Below are positions 1 to 9,394 of a stretch of DNA of 64,000 nucleotides, piece by piece. Under the pieces are notes generated by a model. The model did not search any database. It was not told the DNA's origin and saw nothing but the letters and a program-made list of their open reading frames with translations. Origin of the DNA: Bacteroidota bacterium (lineage in GTDB: Bacteria > Bacteroidota > Bacteroidia > Flavobacteriales > Flavobacteriaceae); contig JAJRRO010000101.1 in the NCBI GenBank assembly GCA_024279425.1, forward strand, positions 1 through 64,000. The letters are read 5' to 3'. The stretch's first letter is position 1. Each line of letters starts with the position of its first letter. A program made the position numbers and the translations under genes.

Positions 1-456
1 AATCATTTTCCCTCCTTGGCTTCGTATGTAGTCAATAATCTGCATGGCACTCATATGGTCAATACCAGGGTCAAGGCCAATTTCGTTCATGAATACCAAT
101 CCTTTCTCCTTTACCTTTTTATCAAGCGCTTTGATTTCTTTGCTCACATAAGAAGCCGTAACCAAATGCTTTTCCAATTCCAAACAATCTTTGGCCACTT
201 TAATGTGAAATCGAGCAGGTAGCATGGAGACCACCATATCACTTTCTGCAATGGCTTTCTTTCGTTCCACATCCTTAAAAATATCCAATAGCATTACCGT
301 ACAATTCGGATGGTTTTTAATGGAAGAAGGAATCCTGTTAGGATGTATATCGCCTATAGTAAGATGTAATTTCTCTGCGTTGGACTTTTCTAAAAAATAG
401 TCCAGCAAATAGGAGGTGGACTTGCCAGCACCTAAAACAAGTATTTTTCGGGACAT
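1..456 (-). CDS. Saccharopine dehydrogenase-family protein (partial, 5' part)
   Basis: The reverse strand from the ATG at 456 is open to the window edge, giving the first 152 residues. The start MSRKILVLGAGKSTSYLLDY is a Rossmann NAD(P)-binding motif (GAGKST). It is followed by SDMVVSMLPARFH and GLDPGIDHMSAMQIID, which are typical of the bacterial saccharopine dehydrogenase / lysine-ketoglutarate reductase-like family. The family joins or splits lysine and 2-oxoglutarate through saccharopine in the cytoplasm. Only the nucleotide-binding part is visible, so the substrate is inferred from family resemblance. It is divergent from the DUF423 gene. Confidence 0.85.
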   Translation of the reverse strand, partial: MSRKILVLGAGKSTSYLLDYFLEKSNAEKLHLTIGDIHPNRIPSSIKNHPNCTVMLLDIFKDVERKKAIAESDMVVSMLPARFHIKVAKDCLELEKHLVTASYVSKEIKALDKKVKEKGLVFMNEIGLDPGIDHMSAMQIIDYIRSQGGKMI

Positions 457-540
457 TTACTTTAATTACTTTTATAAATGAATAACGGAGCACTAAGGTA
501 TCAAATTGTTATATTTATAAAAAAATAACCCAATCAAGTT

Positions 541-927
541 ATGAACAAAACAATATTCAGTGTAGGAATCATTTTTGGGGTACTGGCAGTTATGTTAGGT
601 GCATTTGGGGCACACGGTCTTGAAAGTTTGATTGAAGCCGATGCCATTGATACCTTTGAGACGGGAGTTCGGTACCAAATGTATCATGCCCTATTCTTGC
701 TGATTTTGGCGAATACAAAACTCTTGGATGAAGGTAGCAAAAAACTGATTTTCTATCTTATTGTATCTGGTGTTGTATTGTTTTCATTCTCGATTTACCT
801 ACTTGCCACCAATGATTTGACTGGTTTTGATTTTAAAAAGATTGCAGTATTGACTCCTGTTGGAGGTGTACTGTTAATATCAGGTTGGATTTTAATCGGC
901 ATACGATCTTTCAAAAAAATGAATTAA
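541..927 (+). CDS. DUF423 family small membrane protein
   Basis: A 128-residue protein with four hydrophobic segments. The N-terminus carries the family signature GAFGAHGLES followed by FETGVRYQMYHALFLL, which identifies the DUF423 (YgdD-like) inner-membrane family. The molecular function of the family is not known. It lies 44 bp upstream of pckA on the same strand, so the two could share a transcript, but this is not shown by the sequence. Confidence 0.88.
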   Translation: MNKTIFSVGIIFGVLAVMLGAFGAHGLESLIEADAIDTFETGVRYQMYHALFLLILANTKLLDEGSKKLIFYLIVSGVVLFSFSIYLLATNDLTGFDFKKIAVLTPVGGVLLISGWILIGIRSFKKMN

Positions 928-971
928 TAAATTATCAATTTTTGATGGTTTAAATTTAAAATTCGAGGACA

Positions 972-2558
972 ATGTCACAAAAAGAGCACAGATTGAACTT
1001 GGACAATATGCTGTATCAAATGTCCCCGGGCAAATTACAGGATCTAACCTTGGAAAAGGGTATGGGTAAAGAAGCCTCTTCGGGAGCTTTAGCGGTCAAT
1101 ACCGGCGAGTTTACGGGCCGATCTCCCATGGACCGCTTTATTGTAAAAGACGAAATAACTCAGGATGAAATTTGGTGGGGGAATATAAATATACCTTTTG
1201 AACCTGAAAAATTTGATAAACTACATCAAAAGGTACTGGCCTATTTAGATGGTAAGGAGCTATTTGTTAGAGATTGTTATGCTTGTGCCGACCCTAATTA
1301 TAGGATGAACATCAGGGTAATCAATGAATACCCTTGGTCGAATATGTTTGTCTATAATATGTTCATTCGCCCGTCAGATGAGGAGTTGCAAAATTTTGAA
1401 CCAGAATGGAAGGTGATTAATGCTCCTGGTTTTATGGCAGATGCAAAAGTCGACGGTACCAGACAACATAATTTTGCCATTCTCGATTTTTCCAAAAAGA
1501 TTGCCTTGATTGGGGGAACTGGCTATACGGGTGAAATTAAAAAAGGAATTTTTTCAGCCTTGAATTTTGTCCTTCCGGTCTTCAGGAATACATTACCTAT
1601 GCATTGTTCGGCCAATGTGGGAAAAGAAGGTGATACGGCCATATTTTTTGGCTTATCAGGCACCGGTAAGACTACCCTATCAGCTGACCCATATAGAAAA
1701 TTGATTGGGGATGATGAGCACGGCTGGAACAATGAAAATGCGATTTTTAATTTCGAGGGTGGATGTTACGCCAAGGTCATTAATTTATCTAGTGAGAATG
1801 AACCTGAGATTTTCGGTGCCATAAAAAAGGGGGCACTTCTTGAGAATGTGGTCATGGATGAGACTGGGGAAGTTGATTTTTCGGATACTTCTATTACACA
1901 AAACACGAGGGTGAGCTATCCGTTGTACCATATTGATAATGTACAACGGCCATCTATGGGCCAAAACCCTAAAAACATATTCTTTTTGACCGCAGATGCG
2001 TTTGGGGTATTGCCTCCTATATCCAAGTTGACCCCGAGCCAAGCGGCTTATCATTTTATTTCTGGTTATACCGCCAAGGTTGCAGGTACAGAAGCTGGCG
2101 TAGTTGAACCCATACCATCTTTCTCTGCTTGTTTTGGAGCTCCCTTTATGCCTTTACATCCGGCTAGATATGCCGAAATGCTAAGTCTTAAAATGCAGGA
2201 AGCAGGAGTTAACGTTTGGTTGGTGAACACGGGTTGGACGGGAGGCTCCTATGGAATCGGAACCCGTATGAAATTAAAATACACAAAGGCCATGATACAT
2301 GCTGCCTTAAATGGTGACTTGGGATTGTATTCGTACGACACCTATCATATTCACTCCGTATTCGGTGTTGCCCAGCCTAGGGAATGCCCTGGGGTTCCTA
2401 CCAGTGTTTTGAGCCCAAGGGCCACATGGAATAATGATGATGCATACTATAAAACGGCTTTTAAACTCACCAATGCATTTCGGGAGAACTTTAAAAAGTT
2501 CGAGGCTTTTTCGAGCGAGGAGATTAGGCGCGGCGGACCGCAGCGCTATGCCTTTTAA
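972..2558 (+). CDS. pckA: Phosphoenolpyruvate carboxykinase (ATP)
   Basis: A 528-residue enzyme that converts oxaloacetate and ATP to phosphoenolpyruvate, CO2 and ADP, the entry to gluconeogenesis. The ATP-type kinase loop GLSGTGKTTLSADP is near residue 225, followed by IGDDEHGW (metal and ATP binding) and FEGGCYAK. The N-terminal TGRSPMDRFIV is also typical. Length matches the usual 520-540 residues of the ATP-dependent family. The C-terminus RRGGPQRYAF runs directly into a bidirectional terminator shared with the convergent hemD. Confidence 0.98.
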   Translation: MSQKEHRLNLDNMLYQMSPGKLQDLTLEKGMGKEASSGALAVNTGEFTGRSPMDRFIVKDEITQDEIWWGNINIPFEPEKFDKLHQKVLAYLDGKELFVRDCYACADPNYRMNIRVINEYPWSNMFVYNMFIRPSDEELQNFEPEWKVINAPGFMADAKVDGTRQHNFAILDFSKKIALIGGTGYTGEIKKGIFSALNFVLPVFRNTLPMHCSANVGKEGDTAIFFGLSGTGKTTLSADPYRKLIGDDEHGWNNENAIFNFEGGCYAKVINLSSENEPEIFGAIKKGALLENVVMDETGEVDFSDTSITQNTRVSYPLYHIDNVQRPSMGQNPKNIFFLTADAFGVLPPISKLTPSQAAYHFISGYTAKVAGTEAGVVEPIPSFSACFGAPFMPLHPARYAEMLSLKMQEAGVNVWLVNTGWTGGSYGIGTRMKLKYTKAMIHAALNGDLGLYSYDTYHIHSVFGVAQPRECPGVPTSVLSPRATWNNDDAYYKTAFKLTNAFRENFKKFEAFSSEEIRRGGPQRYAF

Positions 2559-2592
2559 AAAAAGTCCCTGGTACCCGTCAGGGTCTTTTTTT
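2557..2592. terminator. Bidirectional rho-independent terminator between pckA and hemD
   Basis: The stem is formed by CCCTG and CAGGG with the loop GTACCCGT. It is flanked by a run of seven A on the left and seven T on the right, so it ends transcripts from either direction. It starts in the pckA stop codon and reaches the hemD stop codon. Confidence 0.85.
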
Positions 2593-3337
2593 ATTTCTTG
2601 TTTACCGTAGTAATATATTTTTGCAATGCCATGGTCATCGATGGTGTCTCTGGCGTAGGGGCTTTTATATCTATGCGCAGTCCGGCATCTGTCGCCGCAT
2701 TTACGGTAGAGTCTCCAAACACGGCAATACGGGTATTGTTCTGCTCGAAATCGGGAAAGTTCTTCAATAAGGATTCAATCCCGGATGGACTGAAAAACAC
2801 GAGGACATCATAGTAAACATCCCTTAAATCCGAAAGATCACTAATTACGGTTTTGTAAAAAATACCACGTGTCCAATCAACACCTAAATTGTCCAGCGTT
2901 TCAGGAACTTGTAGTTTCAAGACGTCTGAAGAAGGCAAAAGAAACTTTTCCTCTTTGTATTTTTTAAATAGTGGGATAAGGTCATTGAAATTCATTTTAC
3001 CCACATAAATCTTTCTCTTGCGATATACCACATATTTTTGAAGGTAATAAGCAACAGCTTCGGACTGACAGAAATATTTCATTGCATCCGGTACCTTGAA
3101 CCGCATTTCCTCGGCGATCCTAAAAAAATGATCCACAGCATTTCTGCTGTTTAGTATTATTGCAGTATAGTTATTGAGGTCTATTTTTTGTTGACGAACA
3201 GACTTGGCATCAACTCCTTCAACGTGTATAAATGGTCTAAAATCTACTTTAACTTTTTCCTTGTTTATTAATTTGGAATAAGGAGAATTTTCCATTTTAG
3301 GTTCAGGCTGCGACACCAAAATCGTCTTTATTTTCAT
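2591..3337 (-). CDS. hemD: Uroporphyrinogen-III synthase
   Basis: A 248-residue protein starting MKIKTILVSQPEP, the flavobacterial HemD type. It cyclises hydroxymethylbilane to uroporphyrinogen III in heme synthesis. Typical segments are YTAIILNSRNAVDHFF, KYFCQSEAVAYYLQKY and VLVFFSPSGIESL, which belong to the two-lobed HemD fold. The gene is followed convergently by pckA. Upstream, 5 bp away, is a DUF4271 membrane protein, an arrangement common in this family of bacteria. HemD sequences are poorly conserved, so identification rests on the overall pattern. Confidence 0.9.
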   Translation of the reverse strand: MKIKTILVSQPEPKMENSPYSKLINKEKVKVDFRPFIHVEGVDAKSVRQQKIDLNNYTAIILNSRNAVDHFFRIAEEMRFKVPDAMKYFCQSEAVAYYLQKYVVYRKRKIYVGKMNFNDLIPLFKKYKEEKFLLPSSDVLKLQVPETLDNLGVDWTRGIFYKTVISDLSDLRDVYYDVLVFFSPSGIESLLKNFPDFEQNNTRIAVFGDSTVNAATDAGLRIDIKAPTPETPSMTMALQKYITTVNKK

Positions 3338-3342
3338 AAATA

Positions 3343-3999
3343 CTAGTCTTTTAGATAGCTTCCGATGAGGATAAACGGTGCGATTTCAAGAGCGCAAAGG
3401 TACAAAATAAAATAGAAAAAGTTGCTGGCAATGAATTTTTGATGATTCCTTAGGATAGTTATCCAACCAATCACATTTACCAAAAGAATAAGAAGAATAG
3501 CAACATATACCACAGCTTTTGAGCCTATAAAAATATAAACCAACATAATATTTGCCAGAAACATAATCAAACCACAATAATTAAAGTATGATATTTTCTT
3601 GAAAATAATTTCGGCAATGGTTTTTTGGGCTCCGAAAATAAAACTATTGCCCATTTGAAGTCCTATTTTTACTAACATATATAGCATCAATGAACCTACA
3701 ATCAATGGGAAAATAATTAGGAAGGAATTTTGTCTTGGTTCAAAAAGGATTGAGCTGCTAAAATAAATGAACAGCGATAGATTGATAATCAGAAAAAGAT
3801 CGAAAAAAAGATTGAACCAATTCAACAATTTTTTCTTTTTGCTGTACATGAATATGTACTTGTTGTTAAAGGGAAGAATGATAAAGTTCATGAAACGAGC
3901 ATAAAAAGCCCCTTTAGCCAGCACGACAAATAACAGACTAACGAAAATTAGTATAGTAATCCAATCAATGCTAGCTGTGTTTCTTAAAATGGGTTCCAT
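3343..3999 (-). CDS. DUF4271 domain-containing membrane protein
   Basis: A 218-residue polytopic membrane protein. Hydrophobic stretches occur near residues 15-30, 65-85, 97-115, 140-160, 165-182 and 195-215. The segment AFYARFMNFIILPFNNKYI and its place directly upstream of hemD mark it as DUF4271, a Bacteroidota-restricted family of unknown function. Its start codon overlaps the stop of the upstream glycosyltransferase by one base, suggesting translational coupling in a reverse operon GT39-DUF4271-hemD. Confidence 0.85.
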   Translation of the reverse strand: MEPILRNTASIDWITILIFVSLLFVVLAKGAFYARFMNFIILPFNNKYIFMYSKKKKLLNWFNLFFDLFLIINLSLFIYFSSSILFEPRQNSFLIIFPLIVGSLMLYMLVKIGLQMGNSFIFGAQKTIAEIIFKKISYFNYCGLIMFLANIMLVYIFIGSKAVVYVAILLILLVNVIGWITILRNHQKFIASNFFYFILYLCALEIAPFILIGSYLKD

Positions 4000-5669
4000 T
4001 AGTCCAATTTAATTGTCTTGCTGTTTAGTCCGTGTCGTAATCCATTTTCCGAGATTACAATTTTAAAATAGGCAAGATGCTCGGTATTTTTAGGCTTTGG
4101 TAGCTTAAACGTAAAATATGTCGTATCATTTGATTTTAGGCTGCGTATTTTATCTTCGTAAACTTTGGGAACAATGGGCACAAGCTCCTTAAATTGCTTG
4201 GCATCATTTAAATATGCCACTGCAAATTTTAACTTTTTAAGATCAATATCTACTTCATAAGGATTATGCACTTTCAATATCTGCCCATCCTTTCGAGTCC
4301 AAGAAAGACTTTCCTGGTCAACAAAGCAGCGAAGTTTTCTAAAAGATTCGAAATCATCAATGAAATTGGCATAGTAAATACTTCCTGTTATTTTAGGAAA
4401 GGTAAATTGCCTTTCATTCAGGTATTTTGACACATATAGGACTTTTTGGTGCTGTACTTTTTTTTCAGAATCATCTATAGTATACTGGTTTTGTCTATAA
4501 TTTATATTGTTCAAGGAGTATGACGTTTTGCCAGTGTAGAAAGCATACATTGGGGCATTGCGATACGAGTTTTCAAAAACAACGGGGATATCCCCGGCCT
4601 TTTCCTGTATCTGGTTCATCCACTCTTTATTCCCATGGGTCTCATAATAAATGGGAAACAAAGGTTTATAAATCAATCCCACACGTAGAAAGAGTATAAC
4701 AGCAATGTTCGCCATACCCAATCTATAAATCCATTTTCTAGTACTTTCATTTTCAATCATTACATTGAATACAAGAATTGCAAGAGGTATTGAGACAATT
4801 ATAATCCATTGGGTTTGTACTCTCCTGTTAAAGCTCGAAACAAAAAAGAAAATAAGTACTCCATACGTCAGGTACAGCAATGCCTTTGTGAACAAATCTT
4901 TGGACTTGGTCTTAAAAAGCGATTTGTAAACCCATGGGAATGTGAGTCCGAAAATAGCAATAAGGCTGACCAAATACCCTAGCGTATATTTGTTGAAATC
5001 ATATGCAGCATTAGGCCGCTCAAAAAGATGGTATTTTATAGCTATAAAATCGTTTTCGTATAGCCATAAAAAATGTGGGACGTAGCAAATCAATGCCACT
5101 ATTGCCGCCAGCCACGCATATTTGTTGAAAGTCAATCTCAAGTTGGACAACAGCACAAAAAAGATGATTAATATAGCATGATATTTACTGTACATCAGTG
5201 CTGCCATCGTAATCCCCAAAACCACGGATAAAAGAACCGAAGGGGATTTTATGAAAGACCTATATACCAAAAGGAAAAGTGCCGTAAAGAACAATAAGGG
5301 TGTGTCAGGAAGCGTAAAAAAGCCGTACGCATTTAGTAAGGTCATGGAGAATGCCAATACAAAAAAATGAACGGCATAGTGTTCCTTTTTCCAATGTTCG
5401 ATAATCTGCCAAAGAATGACCAAAGTCCCAACTGACATAAGGCAACTTATAAAACGAACCCCTAGCTCCCCATTGAAGAAAAAACCGCTTATTTTTATCA
5501 TTAAGGCAACCATTGGGGGATGGTCAAAATAACCCCAGGCCATGTTACGGGCATAATGCCAATAATAGGCCTCATCAAAGATGAGTTCGGTAAAATGAGC
5601 CTGTAAAAGGTTCAATACCAATACGAAACCCAAAAGATATACAAAAGGTCTAGGTAATTTTAAAGACAT
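3999..5669 (-). CDS. GT39-family membrane glycosyltransferase (ArnT/PMT-like)
   Basis: A 556-residue integral membrane protein with about ten hydrophobic helices, then a soluble C-terminal domain from about residue 400. The first periplasmic loop has FDEAYYWHYARNMAWGYFDH followed by PP, the acidic motif used by ArnT/PMT enzymes to bind a polyprenyl-phosphate sugar donor. It probably moves a sugar from an undecaprenyl-phosphate carrier onto a cell-surface acceptor. The divergent neighbour is a polyprenol-phosphate sugar synthase that could make the donor. The acceptor is unknown. Confidence 0.85.
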   Translation of the reverse strand: MSLKLPRPFVYLLGFVLVLNLLQAHFTELIFDEAYYWHYARNMAWGYFDHPPMVALMIKISGFFFNGELGVRFISCLMSVGTLVILWQIIEHWKKEHYAVHFFVLAFSMTLLNAYGFFTLPDTPLLFFTALFLLVYRSFIKSPSVLLSVVLGITMAALMYSKYHAILIIFFVLLSNLRLTFNKYAWLAAIVALICYVPHFLWLYENDFIAIKYHLFERPNAAYDFNKYTLGYLVSLIAIFGLTFPWVYKSLFKTKSKDLFTKALLYLTYGVLIFFFVSSFNRRVQTQWIIIVSIPLAILVFNVMIENESTRKWIYRLGMANIAVILFLRVGLIYKPLFPIYYETHGNKEWMNQIQEKAGDIPVVFENSYRNAPMYAFYTGKTSYSLNNINYRQNQYTIDDSEKKVQHQKVLYVSKYLNERQFTFPKITGSIYYANFIDDFESFRKLRCFVDQESLSWTRKDGQILKVHNPYEVDIDLKKLKFAVAYLNDAKQFKELVPIVPKVYEDKIRSLKSNDTTYFTFKLPKPKNTEHLAYFKIVISENGLRHGLNSKTIKLD

Positions 5670-5753
5670 TATAGAAGTTGATTACGGACAAAATTACAAA
5701 TTCTGGGCCTTATTTAAAGATTTAAAAAAATGATAAATAATAGAATCTGATTA

Positions 5754-5781
5754 TTGTAGACCCATTAAAACATTACTTTTG
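5754..5781 (+). promoter_or_regulatory. Bacteroidota-type sigma promoter before the GT2 gene
   Basis: TTG at 5754-5756 and TACTTTTG at 5774-5781 are separated by 17 bases. They match the flavobacterial -33 TTG and -7 TAnnTTTG consensus. The start codon of the GT2 gene follows at 5801, a normal leader distance. Confidence 0.7.
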
Positions 5782-5800
5782 TTCAAATTCTAGTAAGAAT

Positions 5801-6529
5801 ATGTCAAGCGGTTTGGTCATCATCCCCACCTATAACGAGATTGAAAATGCGGATGCAATAATAAGGGCAGTCTTTGGATTGAAGAAAGATTTTAATGTGT
5901 TGGTCGTAGATGACAATTCTCCTGATGGTACAGCAGACCATGTTGCTTCTATGCAAAAGGAGTTTCCCAATCAATTATTTTTAGAGGTTCGTCAAGAAAA
6001 ATCGGGTTTGGGCACTGCTTATATTCATGGGTTCAAGTGGGCGATGGCAAGAAAGTATGATTACATATTCGAAATGGATGCTGATTTTTCACATAACCCA
6101 ACGGATCTGCTGCGCCTGCACAAGGCTTGTGAAAATGGAGCTGATGTTGCGGTGGGTTCTAGGTACAAGAAGGGGGTGAATGTTGTTGATTGGCCATTAT
6201 ATCGCATGTTGCTTTCGTATGGCGCTTCCCTTTATGTAAAAATGATTACCGGAATGCGAGTGCATGACCCTACTGCAGGGTTTGTTTGTTATAAAAGGAA
6301 GGTATTGGAAAATATTAATCTTGATTCTATAAAGTTCGTGGGTTATGCATTTCAAATTGAGATGAAATTCAGGGCCTATTTGAAAAAATATAAGATAGAG
6401 GAAATTTCAATAATCTTCCGTGACCGGGTGAGAGGCAAGTCTAAAATGAGCTCTTCAATAATAGGGGAAGCTGTTTTTGGGGTCATGGGAATGAAATTGA
6501 AAAGTCTGTTCCAAAAAAATAAATTTTAA
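5801..6529 (+). CDS. Polyprenol monophosphomannose synthase-like GT2 glycosyltransferase
   Basis: A 242-residue GT-A fold enzyme of the Dpm1 type without a membrane anchor. It starts with IIPTYNEIENADAII, has VVDDNSPDGTADHV for nucleotide sugar binding, and the DxD-like MDADFSHNP near residue 98. Such enzymes move a sugar from GDP- or UDP-sugar to polyprenyl phosphate at the inner face of the membrane. The product would be a donor for the GT39 enzyme encoded divergently. It begins a forward run with dihydroorotase (2 bp gap) and the DUF4296 lipoprotein. Confidence 0.9.
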   Translation: MSSGLVIIPTYNEIENADAIIRAVFGLKKDFNVLVVDDNSPDGTADHVASMQKEFPNQLFLEVRQEKSGLGTAYIHGFKWAMARKYDYIFEMDADFSHNPTDLLRLHKACENGADVAVGSRYKKGVNVVDWPLYRMLLSYGASLYVKMITGMRVHDPTAGFVCYKRKVLENINLDSIKFVGYAFQIEMKFRAYLKKYKIEEISIIFRDRVRGKSKMSSSIIGEAVFGVMGMKLKSLFQKNKF

Positions 6530-6531
6530 TT

Positions 6532-7866
6532 ATGGGCAAGGTATTGATCAAAAATGCCAAAGTAGTCAACGATAATAAAATTTTCGAGGGCGATATTTTA
6601 ATTGAAGATGATATCATACAAAAAACCGGTAAGAGCCTAAGTGATGTCAATTCCAAATTAATAGATGCCGAAGGTAATTATATACTTCCTGGGGTAATTG
6701 ACGATCAGGTACATTTTAGAGAACCTGGTCTTACCCATAAAGGAGATATTGCTTCAGAAAGCAGGGCCGCCATTGCTGGGGGGATCACTACTTTTATGGA
6801 ACAGCCAAATACCAACCCCCAAACCACTTCCATAAAAAAACTTGAAGATAAATTTACGCGAGCGGCCGAAACCTCTTATGCGAATTATTCATTCTTGTTT
6901 GGTGGTACCAATGATAATCTGGAAGAGCTAAAACGATTGGACAAAAATGCATGTTCTGGGGTAAAACTATTCTTGGGTTCATCAACGGGGAACATGTTGG
7001 TTGATGATGAAGAGGTCATCGAAAAGATATTCCGGAATACCGAAATGGTCATATCGGCCCATTGCGAGGATGAAACAACCATTAAAAGAAACTTCGCAAA
7101 ACATGTCGAACAATTTGGCGATGATATACCAATCAAATACCATCCCCTAATTAGAAGTGATGAGGCTTGCTATCTTTCTTCTTCCAAGGCTATTGACCTG
7201 GCAAAGAAAACTGGCGCCCGACTTCATGTGTTTCACTTATCAACGGGAATTGAGACGAATTTATTCCGGAACGACATTCCTCTTGAACAGAAAAAAATCA
7301 CCTCTGAAGTCTGTATTCATCACCTTTGGTTTTCAGAAGTGGATTATGATGAAAAGGGAACTTTGATCAAATGGAATCCAGCTGTTAAAACTGCTGATGA
7401 CAGGAGCAAACTTTGGGAAGCTTTACTTGATGATAGGATAGATGTTATCGCGACCGATCATGCGCCGCATACCATTAAGGAAAAAAACAATGTTTATACA
7501 AAAGCACCTGCTGGAGGACCATTGGTGCAACACGCTTTACCGGCAATGTTGGAAAAATACCATGATGGAGTCATTTCGCTAGAAAAGGTAGTTGAAAAAA
7601 TGTGCCATAATCCGGCAAAATTGTTTCAGATTAAGAATAGGGGCTTTATTCGAGAAGGCTATTACGCCGATCTGGCAATAGTGAATCTTAATGCACCTTG
7701 GAAAGTGACCAAGGATAACATAGCCTATAAATGTGGTTGGTCTCCTTTTGAAGGAGATACTTTTAGATCTAAGGTTTCACATACCTTTGTAAATGGGCAT
7801 CTAGCCTTTGAAAATGGTAGGTTTTCGTCCCAAAGAAATGCCAAGCGGTTAACCTTTAATAGATAG
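6532..7866 (+). CDS. pyrC: Dihydroorotase
   Basis: A 444-residue amidohydrolase that closes carbamoyl aspartate to dihydroorotate in pyrimidine synthesis. The metal-binding motif is DDQVHFREPG near residue 59, where the usual DxHxH reads DDQVHF, so the first histidine is Gln, as in some Bacteroidota members. AGGITTFMEQPNTNP is the substrate loop. VISAHCEDE and DVIATDHAPH carry later metal and catalytic residues. It is a class I long-type enzyme. It is tightly packed between the GT2 and DUF4296 genes. A related hydantoinase/allantoinase activity cannot be excluded. Confidence 0.9.
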   Translation: MGKVLIKNAKVVNDNKIFEGDILIEDDIIQKTGKSLSDVNSKLIDAEGNYILPGVIDDQVHFREPGLTHKGDIASESRAAIAGGITTFMEQPNTNPQTTSIKKLEDKFTRAAETSYANYSFLFGGTNDNLEELKRLDKNACSGVKLFLGSSTGNMLVDDEEVIEKIFRNTEMVISAHCEDETTIKRNFAKHVEQFGDDIPIKYHPLIRSDEACYLSSSKAIDLAKKTGARLHVFHLSTGIETNLFRNDIPLEQKKITSEVCIHHLWFSEVDYDEKGTLIKWNPAVKTADDRSKLWEALLDDRIDVIATDHAPHTIKEKNNVYTKAPAGGPLVQHALPAMLEKYHDGVISLEKVVEKMCHNPAKLFQIKNRGFIREGYYADLAIVNLNAPWKVTKDNIAYKCGWSPFEGDTFRSKVSHTFVNGHLAFENGRFSSQRNAKRLTFNR

Positions 7867-7869
7867 TTT

Positions 7870-8304
7870 ATGAAGAAGGTGTTTTGTTTGATTTTGGGTA
7901 TGGTTATAGCCTCATGCGGAGAAAAATTACTTGAAAAGCCCGAAAATCTGATTCCGAAGGGCGAGATGATCAACATCCTTAAAGATTTGACCATCATAAA
8001 TTCGGCCAAAAATACAAATATCATTGTTTTGCATGATTATGATTTTGAGCCAACCTCTTTGGTTTTTTCAAAATATGGAGTAGATAGTTTGCAGTTTGTT
8101 GAAAGTGATAGGTACTATGCATCCCTGCCCGACGAGTATGAAATCATATATGAAGCACTGGAAAAGTTACTTGAAGAAGAAAAAAACGCCTTGTCTGACG
8201 CGAAAAAAATAAAGGATAGTCTGGATGCGTTGAAAAGACAGGAGACCCTGAAAAACCCTATCAAAAATAAAACTACCTCAAAGGTCAACGATTCTCTTCA
8301 ATAA
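7870..8304 (+). CDS. DUF4296 domain-containing lipoprotein
   Basis: A 144-residue protein with a lipoprotein signal (MKKVFCLILGMVIASCG; predicted lipid-modified Cys at about 16). The segment LIPKGEMINILKDLTIINSA matches the Bacteroidota DUF4296 family, whose function is unknown. The C-terminal third is highly charged and likely helical (EEEKNALSDAKKIKDSLDAL). It follows pyrC by 3 bp. Its last 20 bases overlap the 3' end of the convergent epimerase gene. Confidence 0.85.
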   Translation: MKKVFCLILGMVIASCGEKLLEKPENLIPKGEMINILKDLTIINSAKNTNIIVLHDYDFEPTSLVFSKYGVDSLQFVESDRYYASLPDEYEIIYEALEKLLEEEKNALSDAKKIKDSLDALKRQETLKNPIKNKTTSKVNDSLQ

Positions 8305-9292
8305 ACTTCTGACAGCTAAAAGATATTGCGCCATCCAAGGACTCAAATTCAAATCCCAAGGCTTTCCTTATTTTCCCGTTTTCATAAATCTCAGGATGCA
8401 TTAGGGAACGAATTGCCTTTTTTGTAATTCTTCGTCCTTTTTTGGTAATTAGGTTTCTTGAAAAATCAAAAACCCGTCCTATTTGCAATTGCCAAATTTT
8501 CAATTTTTTAGTCGGTGCGGTCTTGCCTAGTCCTTTGCATAGCTTGGTCAGTATTTGGTTATACGTTAGGTTATCAGCAACGGCAATATAACGTTGATTG
8601 ACAATATCTGATTGCATTAGGCTGGTCATCATTTTAACGACATCAATAACTGTGATAAAGCCCGTTCCGCCAGGGGGGTAATACCTATACCCTTTATTGG
8701 CAGTTGTAAAAAGGTCTCCGCTGCCACTATCCCAAAATCCAGGACCTATAATTACTCCTGGATTTACGATAACAACGGGCAATCCCTCTTGAGAGCCCCG
8801 CCAAACTTCCATTTCTGCCCTATGTTTTGTTAGCCCATAAACATTTGCCTCTTGACTGTTCCAATCATTTTCTTCAGTCGCCTTATTTCCTTCCGTGCTT
8901 TTTCCAATGGCGCCTATAGTACTTACATGACAAAGTTTTTTAACATTGTGGAAAATGCATAGATTCACAATATTGGCGGTGCCAATTGCATTTATTTTTT
9001 TGAGCTTTCGATAATCGTTCGGGTTGAACGAAATAAGAGCCGCGGCATGGTAGACTTGATCCACATTTTTGAATGCGCCGTCCAAAGCGTCCATATCATT
9101 AAGGTCAGCACGGACCCAATCTATTTTTTGAAATAATTCCTGGGCTTTTTCGGTATAATAGGAGAAGACATTTTCTACACGTTTTAGATGGCTTCCTTCC
9201 CTATAAATAGCTCGGACAGGAGTATTATTTTGCAGCAAGTCCAACAAAAGATGAGATCCTACCAATCCCGTACCACCTGTAACCAAAACCAT
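8285..9292 (-). CDS. NAD-dependent epimerase/dehydratase (extended SDR)
   Basis: A 335-residue extended short-chain dehydrogenase. VLVTGGTGLVGSHLLLDLL is the nucleotide-binding GxxGxxG motif. YGLTKHRAEMEVW carries the catalytic YxxxK. VRADLNDMDALDGAF and VYHAAALISF are typical of dihydroflavonol-reductase-like or NAD-epimerase proteins in flavobacteria. The substrate is not evident. It converges on the DUF4296 gene with a short overlap and is divergent from tyrS. Confidence 0.88.
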   Translation of the reverse strand: MVLVTGGTGLVGSHLLLDLLQNNTPVRAIYREGSHLKRVENVFSYYTEKAQELFQKIDWVRADLNDMDALDGAFKNVDQVYHAAALISFNPNDYRKLKKINAIGTANIVNLCIFHNVKKLCHVSTIGAIGKSTEGNKATEENDWNSQEANVYGLTKHRAEMEVWRGSQEGLPVVIVNPGVIIGPGFWDSGSGDLFTTANKGYRYYPPGGTGFITVIDVVKMMTSLMQSDIVNQRYIAVADNLTYNQILTKLCKGLGKTAPTKKLKIWQLQIGRVFDFSRNLITKKGRRITKKAIRSLMHPEIYENGKIRKALGFEFESLDGAISFSCQKFIEENR

Positions 9293-9394
9293 AATTCAAA
9301 GTTAGTTATTTGAGAGGGATAATTCCATTTTCAAATAGGGAAAGACATTGTATTTCCTTTTATATTTGCAACTATCATTAAATCAATACTTGAA